This document shows, piece after piece, positions 1 through 6,930 of a stretch of DNA of 11,958 nt. Under the pieces are notes generated by a model, which did no database searches, had not been told where the DNA came from, and saw nothing but the letters and a program-made list of their open reading frames with translations. Made by a program: the position numbers and the translations under genes. Numbering within the stretch: the stretch's first letter is position 1; the number at the start of each line of letters is the position of its first letter. Source of the DNA: Syntrophorhabdaceae bacterium PtaU1.Bin034 (GTDB lineage: Bacteria > Desulfobacterota_G > Syntrophorhabdia > Syntrophorhabdales > WCHB1-27); assembly GCA_002067405.1 (NCBI GenBank), contig MVRP01000124.1:1-11958 (forward strand), given 5' to 3'.

Positions 1-99
1 GCGGAGGGGCGGAGGAAAAAATGCTTGTTCACCGTTGCCCCTCAGCTCCTCTGCTTCAGCAATAAAGTCTCCCCTCTTCCGTCTTCCATCTTTGCCCAT
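1..99 (-). CDS. Possible start of a further gene in the act operon (partial)
   Basis: After the stop of the pentaheme cytochrome gene (104-102) there is a 2-nt gap and then an ATG at 99-97, opening a frame with no stop for 33 codons to the window edge (MGKDGRRKRGDFIAEAEELR and onward). An AGGTG lies 3 nt upstream, close for a Shine-Dalgarno. The residues are charged, with no signal peptide or CXXCH, so this is not recognisable as ActE. A rival start exists in another frame: GTG at 32-30 (MNKHFFLRPS), preceded at 5 nt by a better Shine-Dalgarno (GAGGGG on the minus strand, positions 43-38). Only one can be real. Tight packing of the operon favours some gene continuing leftward, but I do not recognise it. 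An open frame of this length is weak evidence on its own. Confidence 0.35.
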   Translation of the reverse strand, partial: MGKDGRRKRGDFIAEAEELRGNGEQAFFPPPLR

Positions 100-101
100 C
101 C

Positions 102-608
102 TCACCTGTGACATCCCGACCAGCAATCCAGCTGCGCCTTCATTTTCCGATGGCAGTCGATGCAAAAGCCCATCTGGAAATCGACCTTTTGCAGGCGGTC
201 GGCTGCTTTTACCTCGCCATGGCATTGCGCGCAATCGATCTTCGCCCACTTCACGTGCGGCACGTGGTTGAAGAACACGAAGTCGGGAACCCAGAAGATG
301 CGCGTCCACGGCAGGTTTGCCCCCGTTTTCAGGTGCTCCTCTTCTTTAAGTATTTCCGGGTGGTTCGGAATGATGTATTTGTGACAGTAAAAACACTTTT
401 CTGCTGTTGGCAGCCCCGCATTGGCCGACCGTTCCACCCCCGTGTGGCAGAAACGGCAGTCGATCCCTTTCACCCCCGCATGGACGCGATGGCTGAAGGC
501 AATGGGCTGGGCGGGCCCGAGGCGCCTTTCGGGGAGGTAGTACAGGTAGAACATCACGCCAAAGAGCGCCCCTGCCAAAAGAATAGTCAACCAGCCGCCC
601 GGTCTCAT
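102..608 (-). CDS. actA: ActA-like membrane-anchored pentaheme cytochrome c subunit of alternative complex III
   Basis: A 168-aa protein that probably receives electrons from the ActB iron-sulfur clusters and hands them to soluble carriers or a terminal oxidase on the periplasmic side. Residues 6-24 form a hydrophobic N-terminal anchor. Four classical haem sites follow: CRFCH 51-55, CFYCH 72-76, CAQCH 126-130 and CIDCH 149-153. The last candidate site is CWSGCH at 162-167, which has three residues between the cysteines instead of two. Histidines outside the motifs (H40, H43, H115, H118) are possible distal ligands. The ATG at 608 overlaps the upstream actF-like stop as ATGA, which fixes the start; a longer reading frame to 1004 exists but lies wholly inside actF. 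The family is the cytochrome c3/c7-like multihaem type seen in ActA and QrcA. The five-site count and the ActD and ActF neighbours favour ActA. It is encoded last here, whereas actA usually leads the act cluster. Confidence 0.82.
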   Translation of the reverse strand: MRPGGWLTILLAGALFGVMFYLYYLPERRLGPAQPIAFSHRVHAGVKGIDCRFCHTGVERSANAGLPTAEKCFYCHKYIIPNHPEILKEEEHLKTGANLPWTRIFWVPDFVFFNHVPHVKWAKIDCAQCHGEVKAADRLQKVDFQMGFCIDCHRKMKAQLDCWSGCHR

Positions 609-1849
609 GGTGCGAGCCTCCTTGCAGGCGACTCGACTGCCTTTATGAAGAGGGGATCGGAAACGGGCAAGGCAGGGACCATGCGGAGAAATGCGCTTCC
701 AGAAAGGCCGACGATCCCTACAAAACCGGCGGTCACGAGCAGTTCGGTGAGCCCGAGGGGGATCGTGTCCTGTGTCCAAAGGGACGGGGCGACCAGGATG
801 AACCTCTCGAGCCAGAGCCCCGCAAGGATGAGCAGCGAGAGAAACGCCATGGGGACGCGGAGAAGCTTCACCTTTCTGCTGAGGAGCGTGGCGAGGGGCA
901 CGACGAAAATCATGAACAGGACCATCCACGCGAGGGGTTCCCACGGGGTCAGCTTTACCCGCAGGATCACGTATCGCGTCTCCTCGGGGATGTTTGCATA
1001 CCATATAACAAGGAACTGGGCGTAAAAGAGGTACCCCGTGAAGAGGCAGAAGGCCAGCAGCAGTTTGCCGATATCGTGAAAATGGTGGGGCTCAAATCGT
1101 CCACGGAAGGCTTCGACGTTTTTCGTGAGAAGCGCCAGCAAAGAGAGCCCGGCAATTCCGGTGTAGAAGGAGCCGACAAAGAAGTAGCCCCCGAAAAGGG
1201 TGCTGTACCAATGCGGGTCGAGGGACATAACGAGGTCGAAGCCCAAAAGGCTCAGGACGAAGGCATAAGCGATCGCGATCATGGGCGAGAGAACCTTCTG
1301 CATCCGCCAGCTTCTCTCCCACGATCGCAACACCTTCTGCTCCCGGATTATCGAGCCGGCCCCGTTTTCTTTGCTCCATTGGTAATCGCTTTTCACCGAG
1401 GAACAGATCATGCCGAGGGACAGAAGGCTCAGGAGCAGCAGGCCGCCGCCATCACGGGCAAAGAGGAAGGGCCAGTTGAGCCACGCTTCCTTTCCGGGGA
1501 CCGGGTGAAGGATCCATGGGAAAAGATATCCTTTTCCGAAATGGAGGACACCGAACAGGACCAGTACTACGGGCAGGCAAGCGCCGAGGGCTTCGGAAAG
1601 ACGCTTGAGCGGCCTTGCCCATTGTGCTTCCGCCATGTTCATTACCGCAAGAAAACAGGCCTGGCCGGAGGAAAGACCCGACCAGAACAGGAAGTTGACG
1701 AGGTATGCCTGCCACCATCTCAACGCGTCCGGTCCTGAAATCCCGGTAACGAAGGCCGCTATTCCGATGAGGGCAAGTATACTGAAACAGGCAATCGTCC
1801 AAAAAGGAATCCTCACCCGGGCGAGGGCAGTCGGGCGGTCAGCGGACAT
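605..1849 (-). CDS. actF: ActF-like NrfD-family integral membrane subunit of alternative complex III
   Basis: A 414-aa polytopic membrane protein with about ten hydrophobic segments, matching the usual ActF size. Family-like motifs are SLDPHWYSTLFGGYFF (209-224), WYANIPEET (283-291) and WLERF (346-350), which resemble the second NrfD-like subunit (quinol:cytochrome c oxidoreductase, ActF) rather than ActC. In known ACIII structures ActC and ActF are paired ten-helix proteins. ActC carries the quinol site, and ActF is thought to contribute to the membrane core and possibly a proton path. The start is the ATG at 1849, because AGGAGGT sits 5 nt upstream; the frame runs open to 1909, but those residues are polar and overlap actD. 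It overlaps the actD stop by 11 bp and ends in an ATGA overlap with the cytochrome gene, so translation is probably coupled. The paralogue ActC is encoded two genes upstream. The assignment as ActF rests on motifs and gene context. Confidence 0.83.
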   Translation of the reverse strand: MSADRPTALARVRIPFWTIACFSILALIGIAAFVTGISGPDALRWWQAYLVNFLFWSGLSSGQACFLAVMNMAEAQWARPLKRLSEALGACLPVVLVLFGVLHFGKGYLFPWILHPVPGKEAWLNWPFLFARDGGGLLLLSLLSLGMICSSVKSDYQWSKENGAGSIIREQKVLRSWERSWRMQKVLSPMIAIAYAFVLSLLGFDLVMSLDPHWYSTLFGGYFFVGSFYTGIAGLSLLALLTKNVEAFRGRFEPHHFHDIGKLLLAFCLFTGYLFYAQFLVIWYANIPEETRYVILRVKLTPWEPLAWMVLFMIFVVPLATLLSRKVKLLRVPMAFLSLLILAGLWLERFILVAPSLWTQDTIPLGLTELLVTAGFVGIVGLSGSAFLRMVPALPVSDPLFIKAVESPARRLAP

Positions 1850-2345
1850 CACGCACCTCCTCTGCCCCTTCCTCCTGCAGCACTTTTCTGATCGAGCCGG
1901 CCTCGTCAAGCCCGCATTTCACAAGAACGCCGAAACGGTCCCGCGAAAAGGCCCCGTCGTACCCTTCAGGCTTCCGGAGCCGGGGCAGTCTTCCCTTCAA
2001 AACCCACGACACCGCAGCCGATATCACACCGCCGAGAATGATGCCTTCGAAACAGACGACCACCCAGGCGATCCATGGCAGTACCGGTTTGCCTCCGGTG
2101 ATGAGGCTGTATGCGAGGTGCGCATAGGTTGCGAGGGCGATGAGGCTCGCGCCTCCCGCGACGGCGCCGAAAAAGACGATAATGCGGACACTGCTTGCTT
2201 TTGCCCCCACCAACTCCTGTATTTCTGGCAGCGGCAGCGGTGAGAAGACGGTTTCAGGGGCATGACCTGCGGCGATGAGCCGCCGCACCGCGGATACGAG
2301 GTCATCAACGTGCACGAAGAGTCCGAGGACTGCGCGGTTACGCAC
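1839..2345 (-). CDS. actD: ActD, DUF3341 membrane subunit of alternative complex III
   Basis: A 168-aa protein with the DUF3341 layout: a short N-terminal alpha/beta domain (LGLFVHVDDLVSAVRRL, residues 7-23), the FSPLPLPEIQEL segment (34-45), two transmembrane helices (about 53-77 and 89-116) and a C-terminal globular part with DRFGVLVKC (136-144). The subunit is found essentially only in ACIII-type clusters, where it packs against the membrane core; no catalytic residues are known. I chose the GTG at 2345: GGAGG lies 9 nt upstream, translation then begins directly with the family's first strand, and it overlaps the actC stop by 8 nt. A longer ATG-initiated reading (2429) adds an arginine-rich extension lying inside actC and is unlikely. 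Its presence separates this cluster from Qrc and Psr complexes, which have no DUF3341 subunit. Confidence 0.85.
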   Translation of the reverse strand: MRNRAVLGLFVHVDDLVSAVRRLIAAGHAPETVFSPLPLPEIQELVGAKASSVRIIVFFGAVAGGASLIALATYAHLAYSLITGGKPVLPWIAWVVVCFEGIILGGVISAAVSWVLKGRLPRLRKPEGYDGAFSRDRFGVLVKCGLDEAGSIRKVLQEEGAEEVRDVR

Positions 2346-3675
2346 GGGCTGCGGCCTCCTTCCGGCGCATCGGCGCACCTGTTTCCTCCTTGACCTCGGT
2401 GATGCCGATAGCGGGGACAAACCGCACAAAGAGCAGGAAAAGCAGGAAGAAGAGGCAGAAAGACCCGAAGGTCAAGGACCAATCCACCCAGTTTGGCCAG
2501 TAGTTGCCCCAGTTATAGGGGAGATAGTCGCGCGCCATGGAGCCGACGATGATGACGAACCTTTCGAGCCACATGCCCACGTTTATCAGGATTGCCACCA
2601 CAAAAAGTACCGCAGGAGTTCGCCGGGCTTTTTTTATGAAGAAGACAAAGGGTGCGGCAACATTGCAGAAGCACATGACCCAGAAGAGCGGGGCGTAGTA
2701 GCCGACGGCGCGGAAGAGAAAAGTCTGCTTCTCAAAAATATTGCCGCTGTACCAGGCGATGAAGGGCTCCACGATGTAGGCGTAGCCGACGATAAGTGCC
2801 ATCAGGATCGAAGTCTTCCCGATCTTTTCGAGGGTGTCGGTGGTGATGACCGATTCGAGGCGGAAGATCCTTCTCGAGGGGACGAGCAGCATCAGTACCA
2901 TGGCAAGACCAGAATGAATGGCGCCGGCGACGAAATAGGGCGGGAAGATGGTGCTGTGGTAGCCGGGGATCATGGCGAGCGCAAAATCCCAGGAGACCAC
3001 ACTATGGACCGAGATGACGAGAGGCGTGGCGAGTGCGGCAAGAAGGAGGTAGGCGGCCGAGTAGTGACGCCATTGGCGGTCGGTTCCCGACCAGCCGAGA
3101 GAGAAGAAGCCGTAGATCTTCCTGCGCAGGCCGGCAGCCGATTCTCGCATGGTGGCGAGATCGGGGACAAGGCCCGTATACCAGAAGAGAAGGCTCGCGG
3201 TGAAGTACGTCGAAACAGCAAGGAAGTCGAAAACAACGGGAGAAGTAAAATCGGGCCAGAGATAGCGCTGGTTCGGATAGGGTATAAGCCAGTAAAAGAT
3301 CCAGGGCCTGCCGAGATGGATGATCGGGAAGAGACCGGCGATCATGACCGCAAAGATGGTCATGGCTTCGGCGCTTCGCGAGATGCTTGTTCGCCACCGC
3401 GCCCTGAAAAGAAAGAGGATCGCCGATACGAGGGTGCCCGAGTGGGCGATGCCGATCCAGAAAACGAAGTTGACGAGGTATGCGCCCCAGAGCACCGGCG
3501 GCCGGTATCCGGCTACTCCCAGGCCGTTGGCAATCTGATAGCTCCAGACGACGACGTAGGCATATATGACCCCCAGCGCGAGAAGAACGATGGTAATCCA
3601 GTACGCCCGGCCGGGAGACACGAGCATTTTGCTGAGTTCCCTGTCTACCTCGTTGAACTGGAGCTTACCCACCAT
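2338..3675 (-). CDS. actC: ActC, NrfD/PsrC-family quinol-oxidising membrane subunit
   Basis: A 445-aa integral membrane protein of the NrfD/PsrC family. Ten hydrophobic segments can be traced, about 25-48, 62-90, 105-130, 148-170, 205-225, 247-265, 289-308, 325-347, 353-380 and 398-420. His120 (in IIHLGRP) and Asp150 (in VVFDF) have the 30-residue spacing of the conserved His/Asp pair that lines the quinol site in ActC homologues; that equivalence is from memory of the family, not an alignment. Other conserved-looking segments are WYSGNIFEK (308-316) and WLERFVII (369-376). In the complex it should oxidise membrane quinol and pass electrons to the nearest ActB cluster. The start is the ATG at 3675, with GAGGGG 4 nt upstream and 13 nt after the actB stop. 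A GTG at 3696 would add seven residues and overlap actB, but has a poorer ribosome site. The C-terminus is a short basic/acidic tail that overlaps the actD start. Confidence 0.87.
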   Translation of the reverse strand: MVGKLQFNEVDRELSKMLVSPGRAYWITIVLLALGVIYAYVVVWSYQIANGLGVAGYRPPVLWGAYLVNFVFWIGIAHSGTLVSAILFLFRARWRTSISRSAEAMTIFAVMIAGLFPIIHLGRPWIFYWLIPYPNQRYLWPDFTSPVVFDFLAVSTYFTASLLFWYTGLVPDLATMRESAAGLRRKIYGFFSLGWSGTDRQWRHYSAAYLLLAALATPLVISVHSVVSWDFALAMIPGYHSTIFPPYFVAGAIHSGLAMVLMLLVPSRRIFRLESVITTDTLEKIGKTSILMALIVGYAYIVEPFIAWYSGNIFEKQTFLFRAVGYYAPLFWVMCFCNVAAPFVFFIKKARRTPAVLFVVAILINVGMWLERFVIIVGSMARDYLPYNWGNYWPNWVDWSLTFGSFCLFFLLFLLFVRFVPAIGITEVKEETGAPMRRKEAAARA

Positions 3676-3688
3676 AGGTCCCCTCGTT

Positions 3689-6631
3689 TCATACACGGCT
3701 CGTGATCTTCTTCAAATAGATCACTGCCGGTTTTGTGTTCAGGTTTCCGAGCACCTGGTAGGCCCGTGTGTCGGCGACCAATGTCGAGACGCGGCTATTC
3801 GGGTCCAGGAGATTCCCGAACGTAATGGCATCAGCCGGACACGTTTGAGCACAGGCGGTGGTGAATTCACCGTCTTTCACCGTCCGGTTCTCGCTTCGTG
3901 CCCGTATCTTTGCCTCGACGATCCGTTGAATACAGAAGGAGCACTTCTCCATGACGCCCTTCGTACGGACGGTAAGGTCAGGGTTGAGCTGCCATTCAAG
4001 GGGCGGGTCGTGCCTCCAGTCGAGCCAGTTGAAGCGGCGGACCTTGTACGGGCAGTTTTGGTTGCAATACCGGCTGCCGATGCACCTGTTATAGACCTGG
4101 TTATTTAATCCTTCCTTGCTGTGCTGGGGCGCAAAGACAGGGCAGACAGACTCGCACGGCGCTTCGTCGCAGTGCTGGCACATCATGGGAAGGAAGCGGA
4201 CGAAAGGCTGCTCGGCCTCGAAATAACGCTGAACGTGAAGCCAGGCCATCTCTCTCCCCTTCAGGACCTGCTCTCTCCCGACAACGGCCACGTTGTTCTC
4301 CGCATAGCAGGCGACCACGCAGGCACCGCATCCTATGCAGCGGTCAAGATCGACGATCATGGACCAGCGGTACGTATCATGCGTGTGGGGAGGATAGAAA
4401 TCGCTTTTTTCATCAAAGGCTTGCGGCAGCGGCACAACGACGTCGGGGCGGGTGGGCGGAGCGTTGCGAAAGCTATCGACGGCGAGGGACCGGGCAATGT
4501 CCCTGCCGTGCTGATCGTCGCTCCCGTCAGTGTGCGCCAGGGGGACGACGCTGCCCGTTTTTACCACCGTCACTAACGGGGACGCGTCAAACGCTCCGCT
4601 CGTGCCATTCCCCTCACTGAAGCGAGCAGTGACGGCAGCCGCGTGCGCATATCGACCAAAAGCATTATGCCAGTGGCTCATCGGTACGGCAACAGTACCA
4701 GGGACGATCCCCCGATAAGGATAGACAGGACCATGGATAGTCCCCGAACCGGAGCGAAGGGCGACCACATCTCCTTTTTGAACATTGAGCCGCTTCGCGG
4801 TTTCCGGGTGCATCTCGACCCATCCTCCCCAGGTAACGGCGGTGAGGGGATCGGGCAATTCCTGAAGAAAAGGACGATTGGCCATCCGGCCGTCAAAGAA
4901 CTGGACTGTCGGATAGGAGACGAAGGAAAGGGTTTCTTCTTCCCGGTATGCTGATGACGACCGCAAGAACGGTACCGCAACCGAAAGGAGGCGTTTCCCT
5001 TTCAGCGTCCGCCCTGTCGCCGGATTGTTCCACGATCCGCCCTTCTGCAGCCCCTCCAGCCACCCTGTTTCCGCCTTTCCTGCGGCCTCGGAAGTCTTAT
5101 CGCGTTTTGTCCAGGCCCGGTACACCACCTCGTAGAAGTCTTTTTCCGGGAAGGATTCGGTGCCTCGCAATGCCCGCCCAAGGGCAAGGAGAATATCGCC
5201 CAGGGGGCGCGTGTTGAAGAGGGAGCCGGTCACCGGCTGGAGGAGGCACTTGATTCCTGATGCAGGCTCAAAATCCCCCCACGATTCAAAAAACGTATGG
5301 GTCGGAAGTATGAGATGCGCGAATTGCCCCGTTTCATCGGGAAAGCTGGAAAAGCTGACGACAAGAGGCACGTGTTTCACGGCGTGTGCGAACCCCCGTG
5401 ACAACGGAAGGTGATAGACAGGATTGGCGCGGGAAACGAATAACACATCCACCGCGCCCGCCGCCATCTGCTCGATGAGACTCTTGATGTCCGAAGACGT
5501 GCTTGCCCGGGAAAGAGCCAAAGGGCGCGCAAAATCGATGGTGTCGAGGCTTGCCGGCACGAGAGCGTTGAGCACGTTCGCTGCCCGCGCCGTATCGAGG
5601 GGAAATAGATCCTGATAGCCCGTCCCCTCGGCAAGAACAAGGGGTCTCTTGGCTGCCATGAAGCGCGCCGTGATCCTGTCCATGGTCTGTTTGCCGATCC
5701 CTGTTCTTGCCGCCACGAAGTCGGGCGTAAACCCCGATACCCGGTCCCTGATCTCGGCCCTGACCGCATCACTCAGACCGCTGCCCTGGTTCCTTTCAAG
5801 AAGATTGCGGACGAGGCCGAGGGCAACGATGGATTGGCTGCCGGGAGGCACGGGTATCCACTCGTCGGCGTTTGCCGCCGTGAGAGACAGACGCGGCCCC
5901 ACGTAAACGAATCTCTTCCTCTCGCCTTTCACGACCTCTCGGAACTTCGTAAATTGGCGGGTAAACTGCACATTGGAGACCCAGGTCTCCAAGAAGTCGG
6001 CGCTCAGCGTGATGAGAAAATCTGCGTGATCAATATGGTATGTCGGAATGGTACCCGAACCGAAGGTTTCCCTGTTCGCCGCCCTGATCGCTTCATAGTG
6101 AAGAGGCTCGTACATGAGGTGCGAACTTGAATCCGCCGCAGCAAGAAATCGCCGGATAAGAGCGGCCTCGGAGCCCGTAACCAGGTCCGTGAGAAACACG
6201 ACCCTACCCTGTTTTCCCCATGCGATTGCACCTTTGAGCGCCTCTGAGACTTCTCTTTCCGCATCCTCCCAGCTCACCGGAGTCAACGAGCCGTCAGGAC
6301 CTCTCCTGGAGGGCGCCCGATACCGGTCGGGGTTATAGACACCCTGGACCGAGGCTTGCCCCCTGGCACATAACTTACCGGCATTTATAGGATGAAGAGG
6401 GTTGCCCTCTGCCTTGATAACGCGGCCGTCCCTCGTTTTTGCGAGCATACCGCAGCCGGCCGGGCATTCGCGGCAGGTCGTTGCATACCACGTGGCGGTT
6501 CCTGGCACGATGTCCTCCGCGTCGTTGAGGAAAGGGATCAGCTTCCGTGTGGCTTCGGAACATCCCCCCGATAGTGCGGCCATGCCGGTGAGACTTGCAG
6601 CCTTAAGGAACTGGCGACGGGACCATTTCAA
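3689..6631 (-). CDS. actB: ActB, Tat-exported molybdopterin-oxidoreductase-like/ferredoxin fusion of alternative complex III
   Basis: A 980-aa peripheral subunit on the periplasmic face. The N-terminus has a twin-arginine motif (SRRQFLK, 4-10), a hydrophobic stretch and a lipobox-like LSGGC ending at Cys24, so it may be a Tat-exported lipoprotein. Residues ~45-700 resemble the DMSO-reductase-family catalytic domain. Cys53, Cys56, Cys60 and Cys88 form a complete CX2CX3CX27C cluster motif, but no Cys, SeCys or Ser is obvious where a Mo ligand is expected (around MYEPLHYEA...NRETFGSG). This fits ActB, whose domain lacks the Mo cofactor. Residues ~754-980 form a ferredoxin-like domain with four cluster sites: C765/768/771/775, C818/821/826/830, C850/S853/C856/C860 and C897/900/927/931. 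Ser853 replaces a cysteine, predicting one [3Fe-4S] cluster as in other ActB proteins. The start is a TTG at 6631 with GGAGAG 9 nt upstream; the next in-frame Met (17) would lose the Tat signal, and an upstream in-frame stop limits extension. It is first in the operon. Confidence 0.87.
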   Translation of the reverse strand: MKWSRRQFLKAASLTGMAALSGGCSEATRKLIPFLNDAEDIVPGTATWYATTCRECPAGCGMLAKTRDGRVIKAEGNPLHPINAGKLCARGQASVQGVYNPDRYRAPSRRGPDGSLTPVSWEDAEREVSEALKGAIAWGKQGRVVFLTDLVTGSEAALIRRFLAAADSSSHLMYEPLHYEAIRAANRETFGSGTIPTYHIDHADFLITLSADFLETWVSNVQFTRQFTKFREVVKGERKRFVYVGPRLSLTAANADEWIPVPPGSQSIVALGLVRNLLERNQGSGLSDAVRAEIRDRVSGFTPDFVAARTGIGKQTMDRITARFMAAKRPLVLAEGTGYQDLFPLDTARAANVLNALVPASLDTIDFARPLALSRASTSSDIKSLIEQMAAGAVDVLFVSRANPVYHLPLSRGFAHAVKHVPLVVSFSSFPDETGQFAHLILPTHTFFESWGDFEPASGIKCLLQPVTGSLFNTRPLGDILLALGRALRGTESFPEKDFYEVVYRAWTKRDKTSEAAGKAETGWLEGLQKGGSWNNPATGRTLKGKRLLSVAVPFLRSSSAYREEETLSFVSYPTVQFFDGRMANRPFLQELPDPLTAVTWGGWVEMHPETAKRLNVQKGDVVALRSGSGTIHGPVYPYRGIVPGTVAVPMSHWHNAFGRYAHAAAVTARFSEGNGTSGAFDASPLVTVVKTGSVVPLAHTDGSDDQHGRDIARSLAVDSFRNAPPTRPDVVVPLPQAFDEKSDFYPPHTHDTYRWSMIVDLDRCIGCGACVVACYAENNVAVVGREQVLKGREMAWLHVQRYFEAEQPFVRFLPMMCQHCDEAPCESVCPVFAPQHSKEGLNNQVYNRCIGSRYCNQNCPYKVRRFNWLDWRHDPPLEWQLNPDLTVRTKGVMEKCSFCIQRIVEAKIRARSENRTVKDGEFTTACAQTCPADAITFGNLLDPNSRVSTLVADTRAYQVLGNLNTKPAVIYLKKITSRV

Positions 6632-6664
6632 ATCAGACGACTCTCCAACGCTTGCTTTTTATGA

Positions 6665-6693
6665 ATGATAATCGCCGATCCGGCCTTTGTGTA
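6665..6693 (-). promoter_or_regulatory. Possible promoter of the act operon
   Basis: On the minus strand TACACA (6693-6688) and TATCAT (6670-6665) are separated by 17 nt, matching the sigma-70 consensus at 4/6 and 5/6 positions. It would place the transcript start near 6658, about 27 nt before the TTG start of actB. It is the best candidate seen between the two divergent genes but is not strong. Confidence 0.35.
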
Positions 6694-6794
6694 TGAAAAG
6701 AGGAGGTGAAATTTACAGAATTATCCCACTCAGCCATCTTTCACTCTCTCGGAGACTGCACCCCTTCGGACCAAATTCTTCTTGACTGGTCTGC

Positions 6795-6823
6795 TTGACA
6801 AACACTACTTACTTGATTATATT
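6795..6823 (+). promoter_or_regulatory. Sigma-70-type promoter of the hsp20 gene
   Basis: A perfect TTGACA (6795-6800), a 17-nt spacer and TATATT (6818-6823) lie in an AT-rich pocket of otherwise GC-rich sequence. The predicted transcript start is near 6830, giving a leader of about 100 nt. No CIRCE repeat (TTAGCACTC type) and no sigma-32-like CTTGAA/CCCCAT pair was seen, so transcription looks housekeeping-type. Any heat control is more likely post-transcriptional or through an unknown factor. Confidence 0.7.
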
Positions 6824-6832
6824 ACTAATGTA

Positions 6833-6925
6833 TTTAAGACTTAGTTCTTAGATACGCCTCCAACGGAAGCAGATGTTGGAGAAGGGTGCCAGGCAGAATG
6901 CCTGACATAACGGAATGCAGGAGGT
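6833..6925 (+). promoter_or_regulatory. Structured 5' leader of hsp20, candidate RNA thermometer
   Basis: Three hairpins can be drawn in the predicted leader. The first pairs TTAAGA (about 6833-6838) with TCTTAG (about 6846-6851). The second pairs CTCCAAC (6858-6864) with GTTGGAG (6875-6881) around a 10-nt loop. The third pairs CAGGCA (6890-6895) with TGCCTG (6899-6904) around GAA. GCCTCC (6856-6861), which overlaps the second stem, could instead pair with the Shine-Dalgarno core GGAGGT (6920-6925), a mutually exclusive fold that would hide the ribosome site. Small heat-shock genes often carry such thermometers (ROSE, FourU), but the sequence matches neither class closely. The function is inference. 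Confidence 0.4.
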
Positions 6926-6930
6926 AGACC

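Noticed and set aside
609..1004. N-terminal extension of the pentaheme cytochrome to an ATG at 1004
   Set aside because: These codons lie entirely inside the actF-like gene, read as Arg/Pro/His-rich noise and would bury the membrane anchor; the ATGA overlap at 608 is the normal operon start.
2275..3705. 476-codon open frame on the plus strand opposite actC
   Set aside because: It is the antisense of a clear NrfD-family gene, its protein is rich in charged low-complexity residues (Asp, Glu, Arg, Gly) with no motif, and it arises from GC-rich codon bias.
3689..6631. ActB as an active polysulfide, DMSO or formate-type molybdoenzyme
   Set aside because: The Mo-ligand residue is not apparent, and ActD and the ActF-like protein beside it place it in alternative complex III rather than a Psr or Phs reductase.
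6693..6785. 30-codon ORF next to a GGAGG in the actB-hsp20 gap
   Set aside because: The GGAGG lies inside the ORF rather than before it, and the product has no sign of selection; the purine-rich stretch is probably incidental.
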